From an uncultured bacterium (GTDB lineage Bacteria; Cloacimonadota; Cloacimonadia; Cloacimonadales; Cloacimonadaceae): a stretch of 54,007 nucleotides of DNA. Shown here in pieces: positions 16,122 to 25,408 of the stretch; position 1 is the first letter of the stretch, and every line of letters starts with the position of its first letter. The stretch lies in assembly GCA_938009275.1 (NCBI GenBank), contig CALLHY010000074.1, forward strand, positions 1-54,007. Reading direction: 5' to 3'. Below the pieces are notes generated by a model. It saw only the letters and a program-made list of their open reading frames with translations, had not been told where the DNA came from and did not search any database. A program made the translations under genes and the position numbers.

Positions 16122-19100
16122 ATGAAGAGCTATATAGCCATAATAATGCTACTAAGTATCAGTATCTTAGGAGCACTTGGTCTTGAGCAATATCAAGCCA
16201 CAGGTTCTGGCATGCGTGCGCATCTGTCGGAACTAAGACTTACACCTATGCCACCTCAAGAAGCAGATTTAGCCGAAGGCGACGTTTCTGCTCCTACTCC
16301 GGCTATCACCAAAACTTATGCATTCCCCTTCCGCAATGCCGAACTTCAGATAAATCGCATGAAGTGGAATGTATACAACACTAGTGGTAGCTTCCTATAT
16401 ACCGAGGAACAACGTGTGGCATCTGCCTTAAGCGTTGCAAAAAACTTCCAGTTTAGAGAGATGAGAGGCGTAACAATTCGCATAGAAACACAGCTGGAAA
16501 ACTCAGAGACTATCCGCACTTTAACAGAAGTAGATTTTGAGCTGATTGGCAGCGATCCTGTTGCTATTCCTGAAACCGTTTCCGGTGCATTTGTAGATGC
16601 TTATAAGTATTTGGCAGATAACTATGATACATCCTACCTGCGTGATATCACCATTGCCCGTCCCAAAATGTTAATCATCAGCCATGCCCAGTTGGCCAAT
16701 CATCAGCAAGCCTTTGTTAACTGGAAGAAATCATTAGGTTTTGATGTATATGTAGTTAATAAAGCTGATATTGGCAATTCAATACAAGAGATTAAGGACT
16801 TTGTTGCATCTCACTATCAGCAATATAAGTGTGACTACCTCTTTTTATGGGGCGACGTGAATGGCACATTTGCCATTCCTACCAATTTCTATCCATCACC
16901 TGAATATGCTTCAGAAAACGATGCTGATGACCAATACTATGTAACCTTCGAAGGTGATGATTACTTCCCAGAGATGCTGGTAGGCAGATTCTCTTTCTCT
17001 GACCTTAGTGAATTTGTAACCATGGCAAATAAAACCATATATCATGAAAAGACCCCATTTATGAATAACACAGCCTGGATGAAGAGAAACCTTGTAGTAG
17101 CAGGTAACTACGCTGAAGGTGGCTTACGTCCCAGCACGCCTGTTTCCATGTCTCGCTGGCTGCGCAACAAGATGCTAAATACCGGCTATGCCCAGGTTGA
17201 CACAGTGTTTTACCCACCCAGTTATCCCGGTACATCGAATATTGTATCTGCCATTAACCAGGGCGTCCAGTTTATCAGCTATCGCGGTTGGGGTGATGCC
17301 AATGGCTGGCATTATCCCTATTTCCACATGTCTGATCTAAATACCACGATTAGCGGTGTGAGAATGCCGATTGTATTTTCTATTGTCTGTAATACGGGTG
17401 ACTTTGCCAATTCTGTTAATCCCAGTTTTGGTGAAAGATGGATGCGTATGGGTTCCATGGCCATTCCAGGCGGAAGCGTGGCCTTTGTTGGGCCTTCAGA
17501 TTTGCATACAAAAACCAGATTTAACAATTCAATATCCAGTGGTGCGTTCCGCAGTATCTATGACAACGGCGTACGTGGTTTTGGTACCAGTGTATTGATA
17601 GGCAAACTAGAGCTTTACAAAAACTTCCCCAATGATATCGCCCCCGGCCAGTATGTGCCCTTTTACTACCATGTATATAATATCTTAAGCGATCCAAGCT
17701 TAAATATGTGGGTACTAGAACCCAATACAATTGCCGAATCTGTTATCCAAGGCGGTTTAACTTATGCTCAGAGTGACAGCTACATCCGCGTGGAAGGCAG
17801 CTTTCTGAATGGAGCTATGATCAGCGGTACCAAAAATGGAACCGATTTCAGCTATGCCACGGTGCAAAACGGAATTGGGATTCTTCCCATAAATCCACAG
17901 CAGACAGGTGATTTGAGCATCACGATTAGTAAACCGAATTATGTTCCCTTGGTTCGCACTCTCACTCTTGAAGAGACATCAACCATTGGCGTGATTAGTA
18001 ATAATATGCTCAATACGGTTTTGAATCCAGTTACAAGCCACAACTTAAGCATTGGGGTAAAGAACTTTGGCACCAGTGCTCTTAGTAACATAACTGCAAA
18101 TATATCTTCTGGATATCCAGGTGTAAGCTTCACCACCTCCAGCCAGAACATTGCCTCTCTGGCATCGGGTGCAGAAGCTAACATCAACTTTGCCTTTAAC
18201 GTGGCTGGTAGCATCATGCCTGGTGAACGCGTAAACTTCGTTATCACATTTGGCAATCCCACTGCTAAACATGAATTCCAGTTAATTACTGGTGGAGCAA
18301 AGCCGCTAGTTATAGCACATCAAGGTCTGGTGAATCCCGGAATGGAAAACGAGGTGCAATTCACAGTTATCAACTCTGGAAATGTAACCATGAACAACAT
18401 CAGTATGCAGGTTAATTCGTTAACCACAGCAGCATCAGCTCAATCAACACTCATTCCGATAGGCAATCTTGAACCTGGTCAAAGCACAGAGTTCAACGCT
18501 ACTATTACATTACCTTCAGACGTTTGGAATGGAAGAAACATTCCTCTAAGGTTTGAAGTATCAAACGGAACAGGATATCTATATTCAAGCTTCTATTCTG
18601 TTACCGCAGGTGTAGCAAGCACTACGTCACCAACCGGGCCGGATGATTATGGGTATTATGCTTATGATTCCACCGATCTGGGCTTTCCTCAAACCCCTAC
18701 ATATAACTGGGTGGAAATAGACCCACGCGATGGGGGAGATGGCACGGTATTCCTGAACAACGATGATGGCTCCAGAGTAATAAACCTGCCCTTTACCTTC
18801 AAATATTATGGCGTGGATTACAACAGCATAACCATCTGTACTAATGGTTGGATGTCTTTTGGTGCTAATGATATGGTAGATTTTAACAATCATTACATTC
18901 CTGCTGCTCTTGGCCCCGATGCCTTGGTTGCCCCATATTGGGATGACCTTAAGGGTATGAAAGTGATCGTTGATTCACTTACTACGATATACAACGATAT
19001 GCGTATATGCTATTGGCATGATGCTGCCAACAATCGTTACATCGTGGAGTGGAACGACGCATACAACCAATATACTATAGACTTACTTCAGAATGCATCA

Positions 19101-19643
19101 CTCGAGAAATTCCAGGTCATCCTGTATCCCAGAACTGGTACAGATGGCGATATAGTATTTCAATATCATACTATAGACAATCCTGGCATGACTACCAACT
19201 ACTGTACCGTAGGCATCGAAGATCATACACAACAAAGAGGTTTAACCTATTCACATGGGAACACCTATCCACAAACTGCCACACACTTAACTGCGGGCTT
19301 GGCAATTAGATTTACTACCGATGCTCCGGATTCTTATGTGGCCAATGAAGACCTCACATCCCCATTGCAGATCACCAACCTTCGCAATTATCCCAATCCG
19401 TTTAATCCCAGCACCACCATTGCCTTCAATGCCATGACAGCAGGAAGAGCAAAGATTGGCATCTATAACCTTAAAGGCCAATTGATTAAAACTCTTGTGG
19501 ATGCAGATTTACCCAGTGGTGAACATTCAATCGTGTGGGATGGAACTGATTCAAGCGGAAACCAGGTTGGCTCAGGCATCTACTTCTACAATCTATCGAT
19601 GGGTAACCACAAAAGCATCAATAAGATGCTCATGATGAAATAG
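16122..19643 (+). CDS. Gingipain-family (C25-like) T9SS-exported protein
   Basis: A 1173-residue protein from ATG 16122 (GGGAGG upstream); an in-frame ATG at 16065 would add a leader before the signal peptide. Order: signal peptide (~1-20), propeptide-like region, C25 caspase-like domain (PKMLIISHAQL, YLFLWGDVNGTF, LVGRFSFSD, VFSIVCNTGDF), beta-sandwich repeats, a nidogen-like region (DLGFPQTP to PYWDDLK) and a C-terminal FlgD-like sorting domain (NYPNPFNPSTTIAF). Such tails direct export by type IX secretion. The nucleophile Cys (VCNTGDF) is present, but the usual active-site GHG is GWG (ISYRGWGDANGWH), so protease activity is uncertain. Likely cell-surface or secreted. Confidence 0.88.
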   Translation: MKSYIAIIMLLSISILGALGLEQYQATGSGMRAHLSELRLTPMPPQEADLAEGDVSAPTPAITKTYAFPFRNAELQINRMKWNVYNTSGSFLYTEEQRVASALSVAKNFQFREMRGVTIRIETQLENSETIRTLTEVDFELIGSDPVAIPETVSGAFVDAYKYLADNYDTSYLRDITIARPKMLIISHAQLANHQQAFVNWKKSLGFDVYVVNKADIGNSIQEIKDFVASHYQQYKCDYLFLWGDVNGTFAIPTNFYPSPEYASENDADDQYYVTFEGDDYFPEMLVGRFSFSDLSEFVTMANKTIYHEKTPFMNNTAWMKRNLVVAGNYAEGGLRPSTPVSMSRWLRNKMLNTGYAQVDTVFYPPSYPGTSNIVSAINQGVQFISYRGWGDANGWHYPYFHMSDLNTTISGVRMPIVFSIVCNTGDFANSVNPSFGERWMRMGSMAIPGGSVAFVGPSDLHTKTRFNNSISSGAFRSIYDNGVRGFGTSVLIGKLELYKNFPNDIAPGQYVPFYYHVYNILSDPSLNMWVLEPNTIAESVIQGGLTYAQSDSYIRVEGSFLNGAMISGTKNGTDFSYATVQNGIGILPINPQQTGDLSITISKPNYVPLVRTLTLEETSTIGVISNNMLNTVLNPVTSHNLSIGVKNFGTSALSNITANISSGYPGVSFTTSSQNIASLASGAEANINFAFNVAGSIMPGERVNFVITFGNPTAKHEFQLITGGAKPLVIAHQGLVNPGMENEVQFTVINSGNVTMNNISMQVNSLTTAASAQSTLIPIGNLEPGQSTEFNATITLPSDVWNGRNIPLRFEVSNGTGYLYSSFYSVTAGVASTTSPTGPDDYGYYAYDSTDLGFPQTPTYNWVEIDPRDGGDGTVFLNNDDGSRVINLPFTFKYYGVDYNSITICTNGWMSFGANDMVDFNNHYIPAALGPDALVAPYWDDLKGMKVIVDSLTTIYNDMRICYWHDAANNRYIVEWNDAYNQYTIDLLQNASLEKFQVILYPRTGTDGDIVFQYHTIDNPGMTTNYCTVGIEDHTQQRGLTYSHGNTYPQTATHLTAGLAIRFTTDAPDSYVANEDLTSPLQITNLRNYPNPFNPSTTIAFNAMTAGRAKIGIYNLKGQLIKTLVDADLPSGEHSIVWDGTDSSGNQVGSGIYFYNLSMGNHKSINKMLMMK

Positions 19644-19688
19644 ACATAAGAGAACTGAGATATAGGATAAACCCAAAGTATCCGCTAC

Positions 19689-19717
19689 AATGCCCCGGTG
19701 AAGATCATCGGGGCATT
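19689..19717 (+). terminator. Terminator-like hairpin after C25 gene
   Basis: A 13-bp stem, AATGCCCCGGTGA with TCATCGGGGCATT (one G-T pair), has a 3-base loop. The T-tract is weak (TAGTTTGG). Position, 45 bases after the stop, fits termination. Confidence 0.75.
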
Positions 19718-19985
19718 TAGTTTGGCAGTAATCATCATTGGCCAATTGCATCAATGTCTTGGTATTATTCTTGTGCGAATATCTAAATGCCGTCTGCCAA
19801 TCCGATATTCATAACCTCCATGAAAACCTGATTATGGTATATCTGGGTTGTAGAGGCAGAGGGCTGTAGGGTATGTCAGTAGTATCGACAGAAAAATCTA
19901 CACAATGAGTTAGTCCCAATGAGCATTGTGATAAACTAGAGTGTTCTCCAAGTATTAGGCTGGCATTAAGAATTGTAATTTCAGA

Positions 19986-20017
19986 CAAAAAAGCGAGAGC
20001 CCATTAATTGGGCTCTC
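19986..20017 (-). terminator. Intrinsic terminator of TPR lipoprotein gene
   Basis: On the - strand, GAGAGCCCA pairs with TGGGCTCTC, closing a 5-base loop, and is followed by GC then a run of T (read as A at 19986-19992). It lies about 45 bases past the stop of the gene ending at 20063. Confidence 0.88.
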
Positions 20018-20062
20018 ACATTTATATATATTTCCAATCCACCTATAGGATTGGATATGATC

Positions 20063-21721
20063 TTAGTATGCTGAAGACTGGCTTATAAGCTGATTTACGC
20101 GTGCCAACCTGGTATTTATGTCGTTTATCACTTCTCCTTCACTGGTGCGTGATTTGGCGGCATTAAGCTGTTCTGCGGCTCTACGGAAATGATTGTTAGC
20201 AGCAATTCGGGCATTGTCTCTGTCTCTCTTAAGGGTGTTAGCCTTGCTACCCACAGCTTTTGCAGCCTGTTTTTCCAGCTCAGCAAAGCGGTTATATTCC
20301 ATGGTTCCCTTGTTCTGGCTTACAGTGCTGAGATATATGTATGGCAGATATAGGGTAGGGTCTTTTTGCAAAGCGAGATTTGAATTGGTTTCAGCTTCGT
20401 TAAACTTGCTTTGAGTTAAGTAAATCGTAGCCAGGTTAACATAGGAAAGCGCATTATCAGGCTGTAGCTTAATAAGTGCATTCATTGTATCTATGGCTTT
20501 TTGGTTCATAGCAGCACTAACTTTGGGATCAGTAGCTTCAGAAGCCTGAATGCGATATAAACCTACAACGCTGAGATATGCTTGTGGATTCTGAGGGTTA
20601 TTTTTTATCAGCAGTTCATACTTGGCAATAGCTTCATCCATACGATTTGACTTTTGGTAAGCAACTGCCAGACGGCGAGACACCAAGTCATTTTCGGGGA
20701 AGCGATCGAAGGCATATTCCAGATAAGGAATTGAATCACTATAACGGCCTTGATCATAAAGCAATAATGCCATACGTGATTTCGCAACGGCATAATCTGG
20801 ATCAAGCTCAATGGCTTTCAGCAAGGCTGCTTCAGCTTTGGCATTGTTTCCTTGTTCCACATATAAGTTGGCAATGGCAAGCCACAGCTCTTCATCTTCG
20901 TTCATTGTGGCTATTTTTTCCATTACTTCCAAGCGCATTAAGGGCTGATTGGTTTGCTCGTAAAGGTCCATCAGCATTTGCAGTGAGGCAAGGTGGTTTG
21001 GGTCTTTGGCTAGGTTTTGGTTAAGTTCCAACACAGCATCTTGCATCTTGCCGGACTTGAAATAGGTTGCACCAAGATAGTAGTGCGCATCTTTCAGATC
21101 GGGATTTAGCCCCAATGCAAGTTTCAAATTGGCTTCGGCGTCGCTGTAGTTACCAACAGCATAGTTATTGGTGGCGATGTTAAATATCTTATCAATCTCA
21201 TTGGATACAAAGGTATCAAGCTCACCGATCAGAGATTTCTCCAAAGTAGCCCAACGCTCTTCTTTATACTTGGTAACATTAAAATTAAGCTGCCTTAGTT
21301 CGGAGGTTCTGGAGCTATATAAACGCATGGAAATAGCAAACATGTCGCTGCGCAGAGAGGTTATATTTCCCATTGCCAATACGTCGCTTTTGGTAATCTC
21401 TGCCAGTTCTTTCATCTCTTCAATTTCCAGATCATCCACATCTTTGTAGCCGGATTGCTTAAATTCTTCGGCAACAGTTTCGAGATCAATCAGTTCATAC
21501 TTGGCATGATTATCGAAAGCCATGTTTAAATCACGAACGGTTAGTATCTTTTGAACGTATCTGCTTTGAGAATCCATAGCTTTCAAGGGCAAAATGGCTA
21601 CCTTGGTGGTAAGCCCGGTATATACCTCTTCGGGTGTCTTGGTTTGAGGTGCTGTGCGATTAGCTGTGCAACCTGCTAACAGTAGCAACGCCACAATCAC
21701 TATCAGAAACCATTTGTTCAT
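20063..21721 (-). CDS. TPR-repeat lipoprotein
   Basis: A 552-residue protein from the ATG at 21721, preceded by GGAGGAA; a longer start would place 11 residues before the signal peptide. The signal ends in LLLLAGC, Cys at residue 18, so it is a lipoprotein. Residues ~25-180 form a domain like those of outer-membrane CsgG/LpoB-type proteins (VAILPLKAMD, KYELIDLETVAEEF, VLAMGNITSL). From ~185 on there are about eight tetratricopeptide repeats (NYSDAEANLKLALGLNP, DAHYYLGATYFKSGK, AKAEAALLKAIELDP and so on). It probably scaffolds protein complexes in the periplasm. The partner is unknown. It is a single gene with its own terminator. Confidence 0.85.
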   Translation of the reverse strand: MNKWFLIVIVALLLLAGCTANRTAPQTKTPEEVYTGLTTKVAILPLKAMDSQSRYVQKILTVRDLNMAFDNHAKYELIDLETVAEEFKQSGYKDVDDLEIEEMKELAEITKSDVLAMGNITSLRSDMFAISMRLYSSRTSELRQLNFNVTKYKEERWATLEKSLIGELDTFVSNEIDKIFNIATNNYAVGNYSDAEANLKLALGLNPDLKDAHYYLGATYFKSGKMQDAVLELNQNLAKDPNHLASLQMLMDLYEQTNQPLMRLEVMEKIATMNEDEELWLAIANLYVEQGNNAKAEAALLKAIELDPDYAVAKSRMALLLYDQGRYSDSIPYLEYAFDRFPENDLVSRRLAVAYQKSNRMDEAIAKYELLIKNNPQNPQAYLSVVGLYRIQASEATDPKVSAAMNQKAIDTMNALIKLQPDNALSYVNLATIYLTQSKFNEAETNSNLALQKDPTLYLPYIYLSTVSQNKGTMEYNRFAELEKQAAKAVGSKANTLKRDRDNARIAANNHFRRAAEQLNAAKSRTSEGEVINDINTRLARVNQLISQSSAY

Positions 21722-21923
21722 TGTTCCTCCACAATGTTTTGAGAATATCTTCAATTATTTCACCAGAAATTAGGGTTATACTATCTGTCAAGCAAAACCA
21801 ATTTTCACATACATGTTCTTATCCTTTTTGGTTCACAAAGCTATGATAACATACAAGGGTGCAGAGATATTACGCTGCACCAAAAATCTTACTCGCTAGA
21901 GCATCGCGACTATCTACCGTGCA

Positions 21924-22061
21924 GTGGATTATTACTTCAAGCAACTCGCAAAACAAGACCCTGAACTGGTGATCTACTATTTGGAGCATATCGTAAAAGA
22001 TAAACAATGCTACTGGAGCGAAGAACCCATTAAAAAAATAGGCAAGACAATAGTGGCATAG
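21924..22061 (+). pseudogene. Short coding remnant
   Basis: A 45-codon frame translates as VDYYFKQLAKQDPELVIYY followed by LEHIVKDKQCYWSEEP and ends KKIGKTIVA, then stop. The amino acid mix looks genuinely coding, but there is no good start or ribosome site, and a stop lies just upstream at 21897. It resembles the 3' end of a lost gene. I do not recognise the family. Confidence 0.4.
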
Positions 22062-22374
22062 ACTATAGCAATTTGTGAGATTTCAAACATCGGTCAATCA
22101 ATTTCTTTGTATCGGTGCTTAGTGCATGCTATCTTACTATGAGTATCATAGAACAAATGGCGGGCGATTGCCTCGTAAATCCCTCGTGATTCCCGAGTGC
22201 GACCTGGGATTCACCCGGGGATCACGATGCGGTTACCAGCGGTTTTTTCAGTGAATAAGAGATGAGTGAGAAAGTTTTTTGCATTTTTGTCCACATAAGT
22301 GGAGTTTTGTCCCCCCTTATTACTATAGAGAGAGTGAAATGTTAGACATTAAGAGTTAGACGTTAATGTAACTT

Positions 22375-22402
22375 GATTCCCGCCTTCGCGGGAACGACAA
22401 AG
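22375..22402. repeat. REP-like GC hairpin repeat, copy 2
   Basis: TTCCCGC-CTTC-GCGGGAA forms a perfect 7-bp stem, followed by CGACAAAG. It matches copy 1 at 135-161. It sits 13 bases before the ATG at 22416, so it is also within that gene's leader. Confidence 0.75.
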
Positions 22403-22415
22403 AAAAGGAGAGAAC

Positions 22416-22862
22416 ATGAAAGTAAGATTTCAATATGGATTGGCGGGGTACACAGGTAAAGTGGATGGCCTGGTATATTGCTATTGTAAAGACTTGGGAA
22501 GGGTCTACGCGCGTAGAAATACCTATCCGAGGCTAACCCAGGAAAATGAGCGGATTGGCAGTATCACATCTGCATTGTTTGCACTGAATCCGGGTAGCGC
22601 ATACAAAGATGATCTCTATCTGTATCGCATACGCTATAATGCTCTGCGGGAGAATAGCGATTGTCCGGTGCGCTCGTGGAGTGCTATGTACCTGAAAATG
22701 ATGTACTTAATGGCAAAGGCAGATAGCAGTATAAACTTGCGTACCATAAGCCGTGAAGAGATTTATGCGCGTAATCTACCCTGCATCAGTGTGAAAAAGG
22801 CGGTGGAAGCAGGATTGTTGCCAGCGGTGTACGGCTATGATAGCTATGTGCATGAGATGTAG
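22416..22862 (+). CDS. Unknown 148-residue protein
   Basis: Not recognised with confidence. It has no signal peptide or membrane segment. The N-terminus (QYGLAGYTGKVDGLVY, then VYARRNTYPRL) recalls small proteins of the DUF6266 type, whose members start with a 'GLSGK.GNVVY...R..P' pattern; this is a weak resemblance. It is rich in Tyr, Arg and Leu, with a predicted helical middle (SITSALFALNPGSAYKDDLY). A strong ribosome site (AAAAGGAGAGAAC) precedes the ATG. The REP-like hairpin directly upstream and the gene-poor setting hint at an accessory gene. Confidence 0.65.
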   Translation: MKVRFQYGLAGYTGKVDGLVYCYCKDLGRVYARRNTYPRLTQENERIGSITSALFALNPGSAYKDDLYLYRIRYNALRENSDCPVRSWSAMYLKMMYLMAKADSSINLRTISREEIYARNLPCISVKKAVEAGLLPAVYGYDSYVHEM

Positions 22863-22890
22863 CGATGGTGAACTGTTTACGATGATGTAG

Positions 22891-23604
22891 CTAATCCAGC
22901 AGTTCGATGATAGAACCGGAATGGACGCTGATATACTCTCCCATTTCTTTACGAACTCCCAAAGCTCCGGTGGGGTCTACGCCGATAATCTCTGCTTGCA
23001 TCTCAATGCCGCATATTTCCAGCTTTGCCTGTCGGTTTTTTCCAAAGAGATTATCATTGCAATACGCCAGATAATTGGTGCTATTACTAATCTGTTGGCA
23101 TTGGTCTTCCACAGCTTTGATAAGTGTTTTGCATAGATAATCGTTGGCGATCTCAAATCCCAAAATGTCCTTTAAGCTTATGGCACCAAACTTGCCTAAG
23201 TCCGGAGCAATATCGTTGTTGGTGTTTATCCCTATACCTATGGTGTAAAGATTTCTGCTGGGTTGGTGACGGCAGAGGATGCCTACCAGTTTTTTCCCAT
23301 CATACATGAGGTCGTTTGTCCACTTAATCATTAGCTTTCCGGCAAGCGGACTGTATAGCTGCTGCATAGTGCTATGAATGCAACATCCGGTAAAGAGCGC
23401 GAAGGAGGGGGTTGGTTTTGCATATTGGATATCGAAGGTGAACCATAAGCCGCCATAGGGTGAAAGCCAAATGTGGTCGCCTCTGCCTACTCCGTCGTTT
23501 TGGGTGCCTGCGCGCACGCAGATGGGGTCGGAGCTAAGCTCTTTCAAGCGAAGGTATTCGTTCATGGTGCTATCGATCTTGTCGTAATAGTAGAAGTTTC
23601 TCAT
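22891..23604 (-). CDS. birA: Biotin--[acetyl-CoA carboxylase] ligase
   Basis: A 237-residue enzyme that activates biotin to biotinyl-AMP and attaches it to carboxylase carrier proteins. The biotin/ATP loop reads GVGRGDHIWLSP, a variant of the usual GRGRxGRxW, and KWTNDLMYDGKKLVGIL is the second signature. There is no N-terminal DNA-binding domain, so it is a ligase only, not a biotin repressor. ATG 23604 follows the queA stop by two bases with GAGGA upstream; a TTG two codons earlier is possible. It is the last gene of the coaBC operon. Biotin use implies a carboxylase or decarboxylase elsewhere. Confidence 0.92.
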   Translation of the reverse strand: MRNFYYYDKIDSTMNEYLRLKELSSDPICVRAGTQNDGVGRGDHIWLSPYGGLWFTFDIQYAKPTPSFALFTGCCIHSTMQQLYSPLAGKLMIKWTNDLMYDGKKLVGILCRHQPSRNLYTIGIGINTNNDIAPDLGKFGAISLKDILGFEIANDYLCKTLIKAVEDQCQQISNSTNYLAYCNDNLFGKNRQAKLEICGIEMQAEIIGVDPTGALGVRKEMGEYISVHSGSIIELLD

Positions 23605-23606
23605 AT

Positions 23607-24650
23607 TCAATCCTCAATAAACATAGCATCGCCGTAGCTGAAGAATCGGTATTTATTGTCGATGGCCTGCTGGTAAGCAGACATAATAAGTTCATAACCA
23701 CCAAAAGCTGAGATCATCATTAGCAAAGTAGACTGGGGCAGGTGAAAATTGGTGATAAGGGCATCAGCAACCTTGAATTGTATACCAGGGTAGATAAATA
23801 TATCTGTCCATTTGGAGCCGTGCTGCATAATTCCATCTACCCAAAAGCTTTCAACCGTTCTGGTGCTGGTGGTGCCAATGCAAACCACACGGCGATGTTC
23901 GTCTTTGGCTTTTTGAATTATCCCAGCAGTGGCAGGGGATACAGATGCCAATTCGGAATGCATAACGTGGTCGGTGATAAGCTCGGTTTTTACCGGTCTA
24001 AAAGTGCCAATACCAACATGCAGTACTACTTCGGCTATCTCAACGCCCTTTTGGCTAAGGGCACCCAAAAGCGGTTTGTCGAAGTGCAGCCCAGCCGTTG
24101 GAGCTGCCACAGAGCCTATCTCTTTTGCGTAAACCGTTTGATAACGCTCCTGGTCTTGTGGAGTGTCGCAGCGTTCAATATATGGCGGTAATGGCATGTG
24201 TCCAATACTATATATTTCGTCCCAAAAGGAAGTGCTGCATTCAAAGCTAATCTCACGCAAACCCTCTGAATCTGATAATCCGATATAGCCCTTTAGATTA
24301 GGTGAAAAATACAGCCATTGGGGTACTTTTACCCGTTTGGCAGGAAATATCATAGCTTTCCAGCTTTGGTTTTCCATCTGATGCAGCAGCAGAACTTCTA
24401 TGCGAGTGCCATTTTCTTTATGTGCAAAAAGGCGAGCAGGGAACACTTTGCTGCTGTTGCATACCAATACGTCGCCAGGCTTTAGCAGTGTCTCTATTTC
24501 GCTAAAACTGCGGTGAGCAATGCTGCCCTGTTTACGCTTTACGTGCATAAGCCGTGATTCACGGCGCATTGGCATGGGCTCTTGCGCGATCAGCTCCGGG
24601 GGGAGGTGATAGCTGTAGGCCTTAAGCTGGAGTAAATCAGTATTTGTCAT
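23607..24650 (-). CDS. queA: tRNA preQ1(34) S-adenosylmethionine ribosyltransferase-isomerase QueA
   Basis: QueA transfers and rearranges the ribosyl part of SAM onto preQ1 in tRNA position 34, making epoxyqueuosine. The 347-residue protein has the family pattern throughout: SYHLPPELIAQEP, DVLVCNSSKVFPARL, GSVAAPTAGLHF, HVGIGTFRPVKTE and TNFHLPQSTLLMMISAF. The start overlaps the previous gene as ATGA (4 bases) and the stop is two bases before birA. Other queuosine genes are not in the window. Confidence 0.96.
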   Translation of the reverse strand: MTNTDLLQLKAYSYHLPPELIAQEPMPMRRESRLMHVKRKQGSIAHRSFSEIETLLKPGDVLVCNSSKVFPARLFAHKENGTRIEVLLLHQMENQSWKAMIFPAKRVKVPQWLYFSPNLKGYIGLSDSEGLREISFECSTSFWDEIYSIGHMPLPPYIERCDTPQDQERYQTVYAKEIGSVAAPTAGLHFDKPLLGALSQKGVEIAEVVLHVGIGTFRPVKTELITDHVMHSELASVSPATAGIIQKAKDEHRRVVCIGTTSTRTVESFWVDGIMQHGSKWTDIFIYPGIQFKVADALITNFHLPQSTLLMMISAFGGYELIMSAYQQAIDNKYRFFSYGDAMFIED

Positions 24651-25408
24651 TTGGTTTTAAGGGGTACTTGGGAAGCACTTTTTAGCGTGGCAACAAAGCT
24701 ACCAATGGTAATTTTGCTCTCCAATCTCACGGGGATTTTGTATTCATCGTCCGTAAGCCAGATAAGAATTCTTCCGCTTTGCTTAAAGACAGCTTCTCCA
24801 CGCAGTTTGGGTTCTATTACCAAGCAATTAACCTTGCCAAAGATAGATTTTACCGTTTCCCTGCGATGTACTACTACTTCTGTTTTCATAGCTCTGCCAT
24901 CGGCAGTAATATCCACATAAACCGATTTACCTACGCTTAATGGGACAGAGCGTACGTAGTAGAAAGCACTAAGGATGTCCTGGGTATTGGCAGGCATATC
25001 CATAACGCTGTTTTCAAAACGGCTGTCCGAAAAGCTCCATTTCTGATATGTAGTATTACCAGCAGCATGATCGTAGATGTGCACACGATGCTGTCTATAT
25101 TTACCTTCTTGCAGGTTTTTGGCGAATTTATAGGGAAGTAGTCTGTCTTTATCCCACCACGATTCCACTCGGTCACGAACCTTAAACACCTTATCGAAGA
25201 AACTATGGGTTCTGGCGTTTGTAGATAGGTGCCAAACTGGCTTTCCTTGATAATTGGATGTTCTGGCTTCCAGGGTAGCCTCGGCAGCGTTTACCAGGCC
25301 ATATTTAACGTCGAACACAAGCTTCTCACCATCCATAAATGGCACGGCAAAAGCATTGGACAGGATAATGCTAAGGGCTAGTATCAGGTATAATTTGCTA
25401 AGTTTCAT
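24647..25408 (-). CDS. DUF3108 periplasmic protein
   Basis: A 253-residue protein with a signal peptide (1 to ~21, ending SNAFA) and a DUF3108-like domain. Typical segments are GEKLVFDVKYGLVNAAEATLEA, KVFKVRDRVESWWDKDRLLPYKF and ILIWLTDDEYKIPVRLESKI. The family is periplasmic and beta-rich with no settled function; some lie near outer-membrane or lipid genes. It overlaps both the SDR gene and queA by 4 bases, so it is firmly in the operon, but the link to coenzyme A, queuosine or biotin enzymes is unclear. Confidence 0.88.
   Translation of the reverse strand: MKLSKLYLILALSIILSNAFAVPFMDGEKLVFDVKYGLVNAAEATLEARTSNYQGKPVWHLSTNARTHSFFDKVFKVRDRVESWWDKDRLLPYKFAKNLQEGKYRQHRVHIYDHAAGNTTYQKWSFSDSRFENSVMDMPANTQDILSAFYYVRSVPLSVGKSVYVDITADGRAMKTEVVVHRRETVKSIFGKVNCLVIEPKLRGEAVFKQSGRILIWLTDDEYKIPVRLESKITIGSFVATLKSASQVPLKTK

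Larger units (their letters stand above)
19644..20062. other. Intergenic region between convergent genes
   Basis: About 420 bases with no convincing gene. It contains a terminator for each flanking gene (19689-19717 and 19986-20017). Nothing else is recognised in the middle. Confidence 0.65.
21722..22415. other. Gene-poor region with relics
   Basis: About 690 bases. It holds a coding remnant (21924-22061), a REP-like hairpin (22375-22402), and AT-rich leader sequence. From about 22150 to 22260 there is a GC-richer patch with local repeats of the CTCGTAAAT / CTCGTGATT type. No other gene is supported. Confidence 0.5.
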
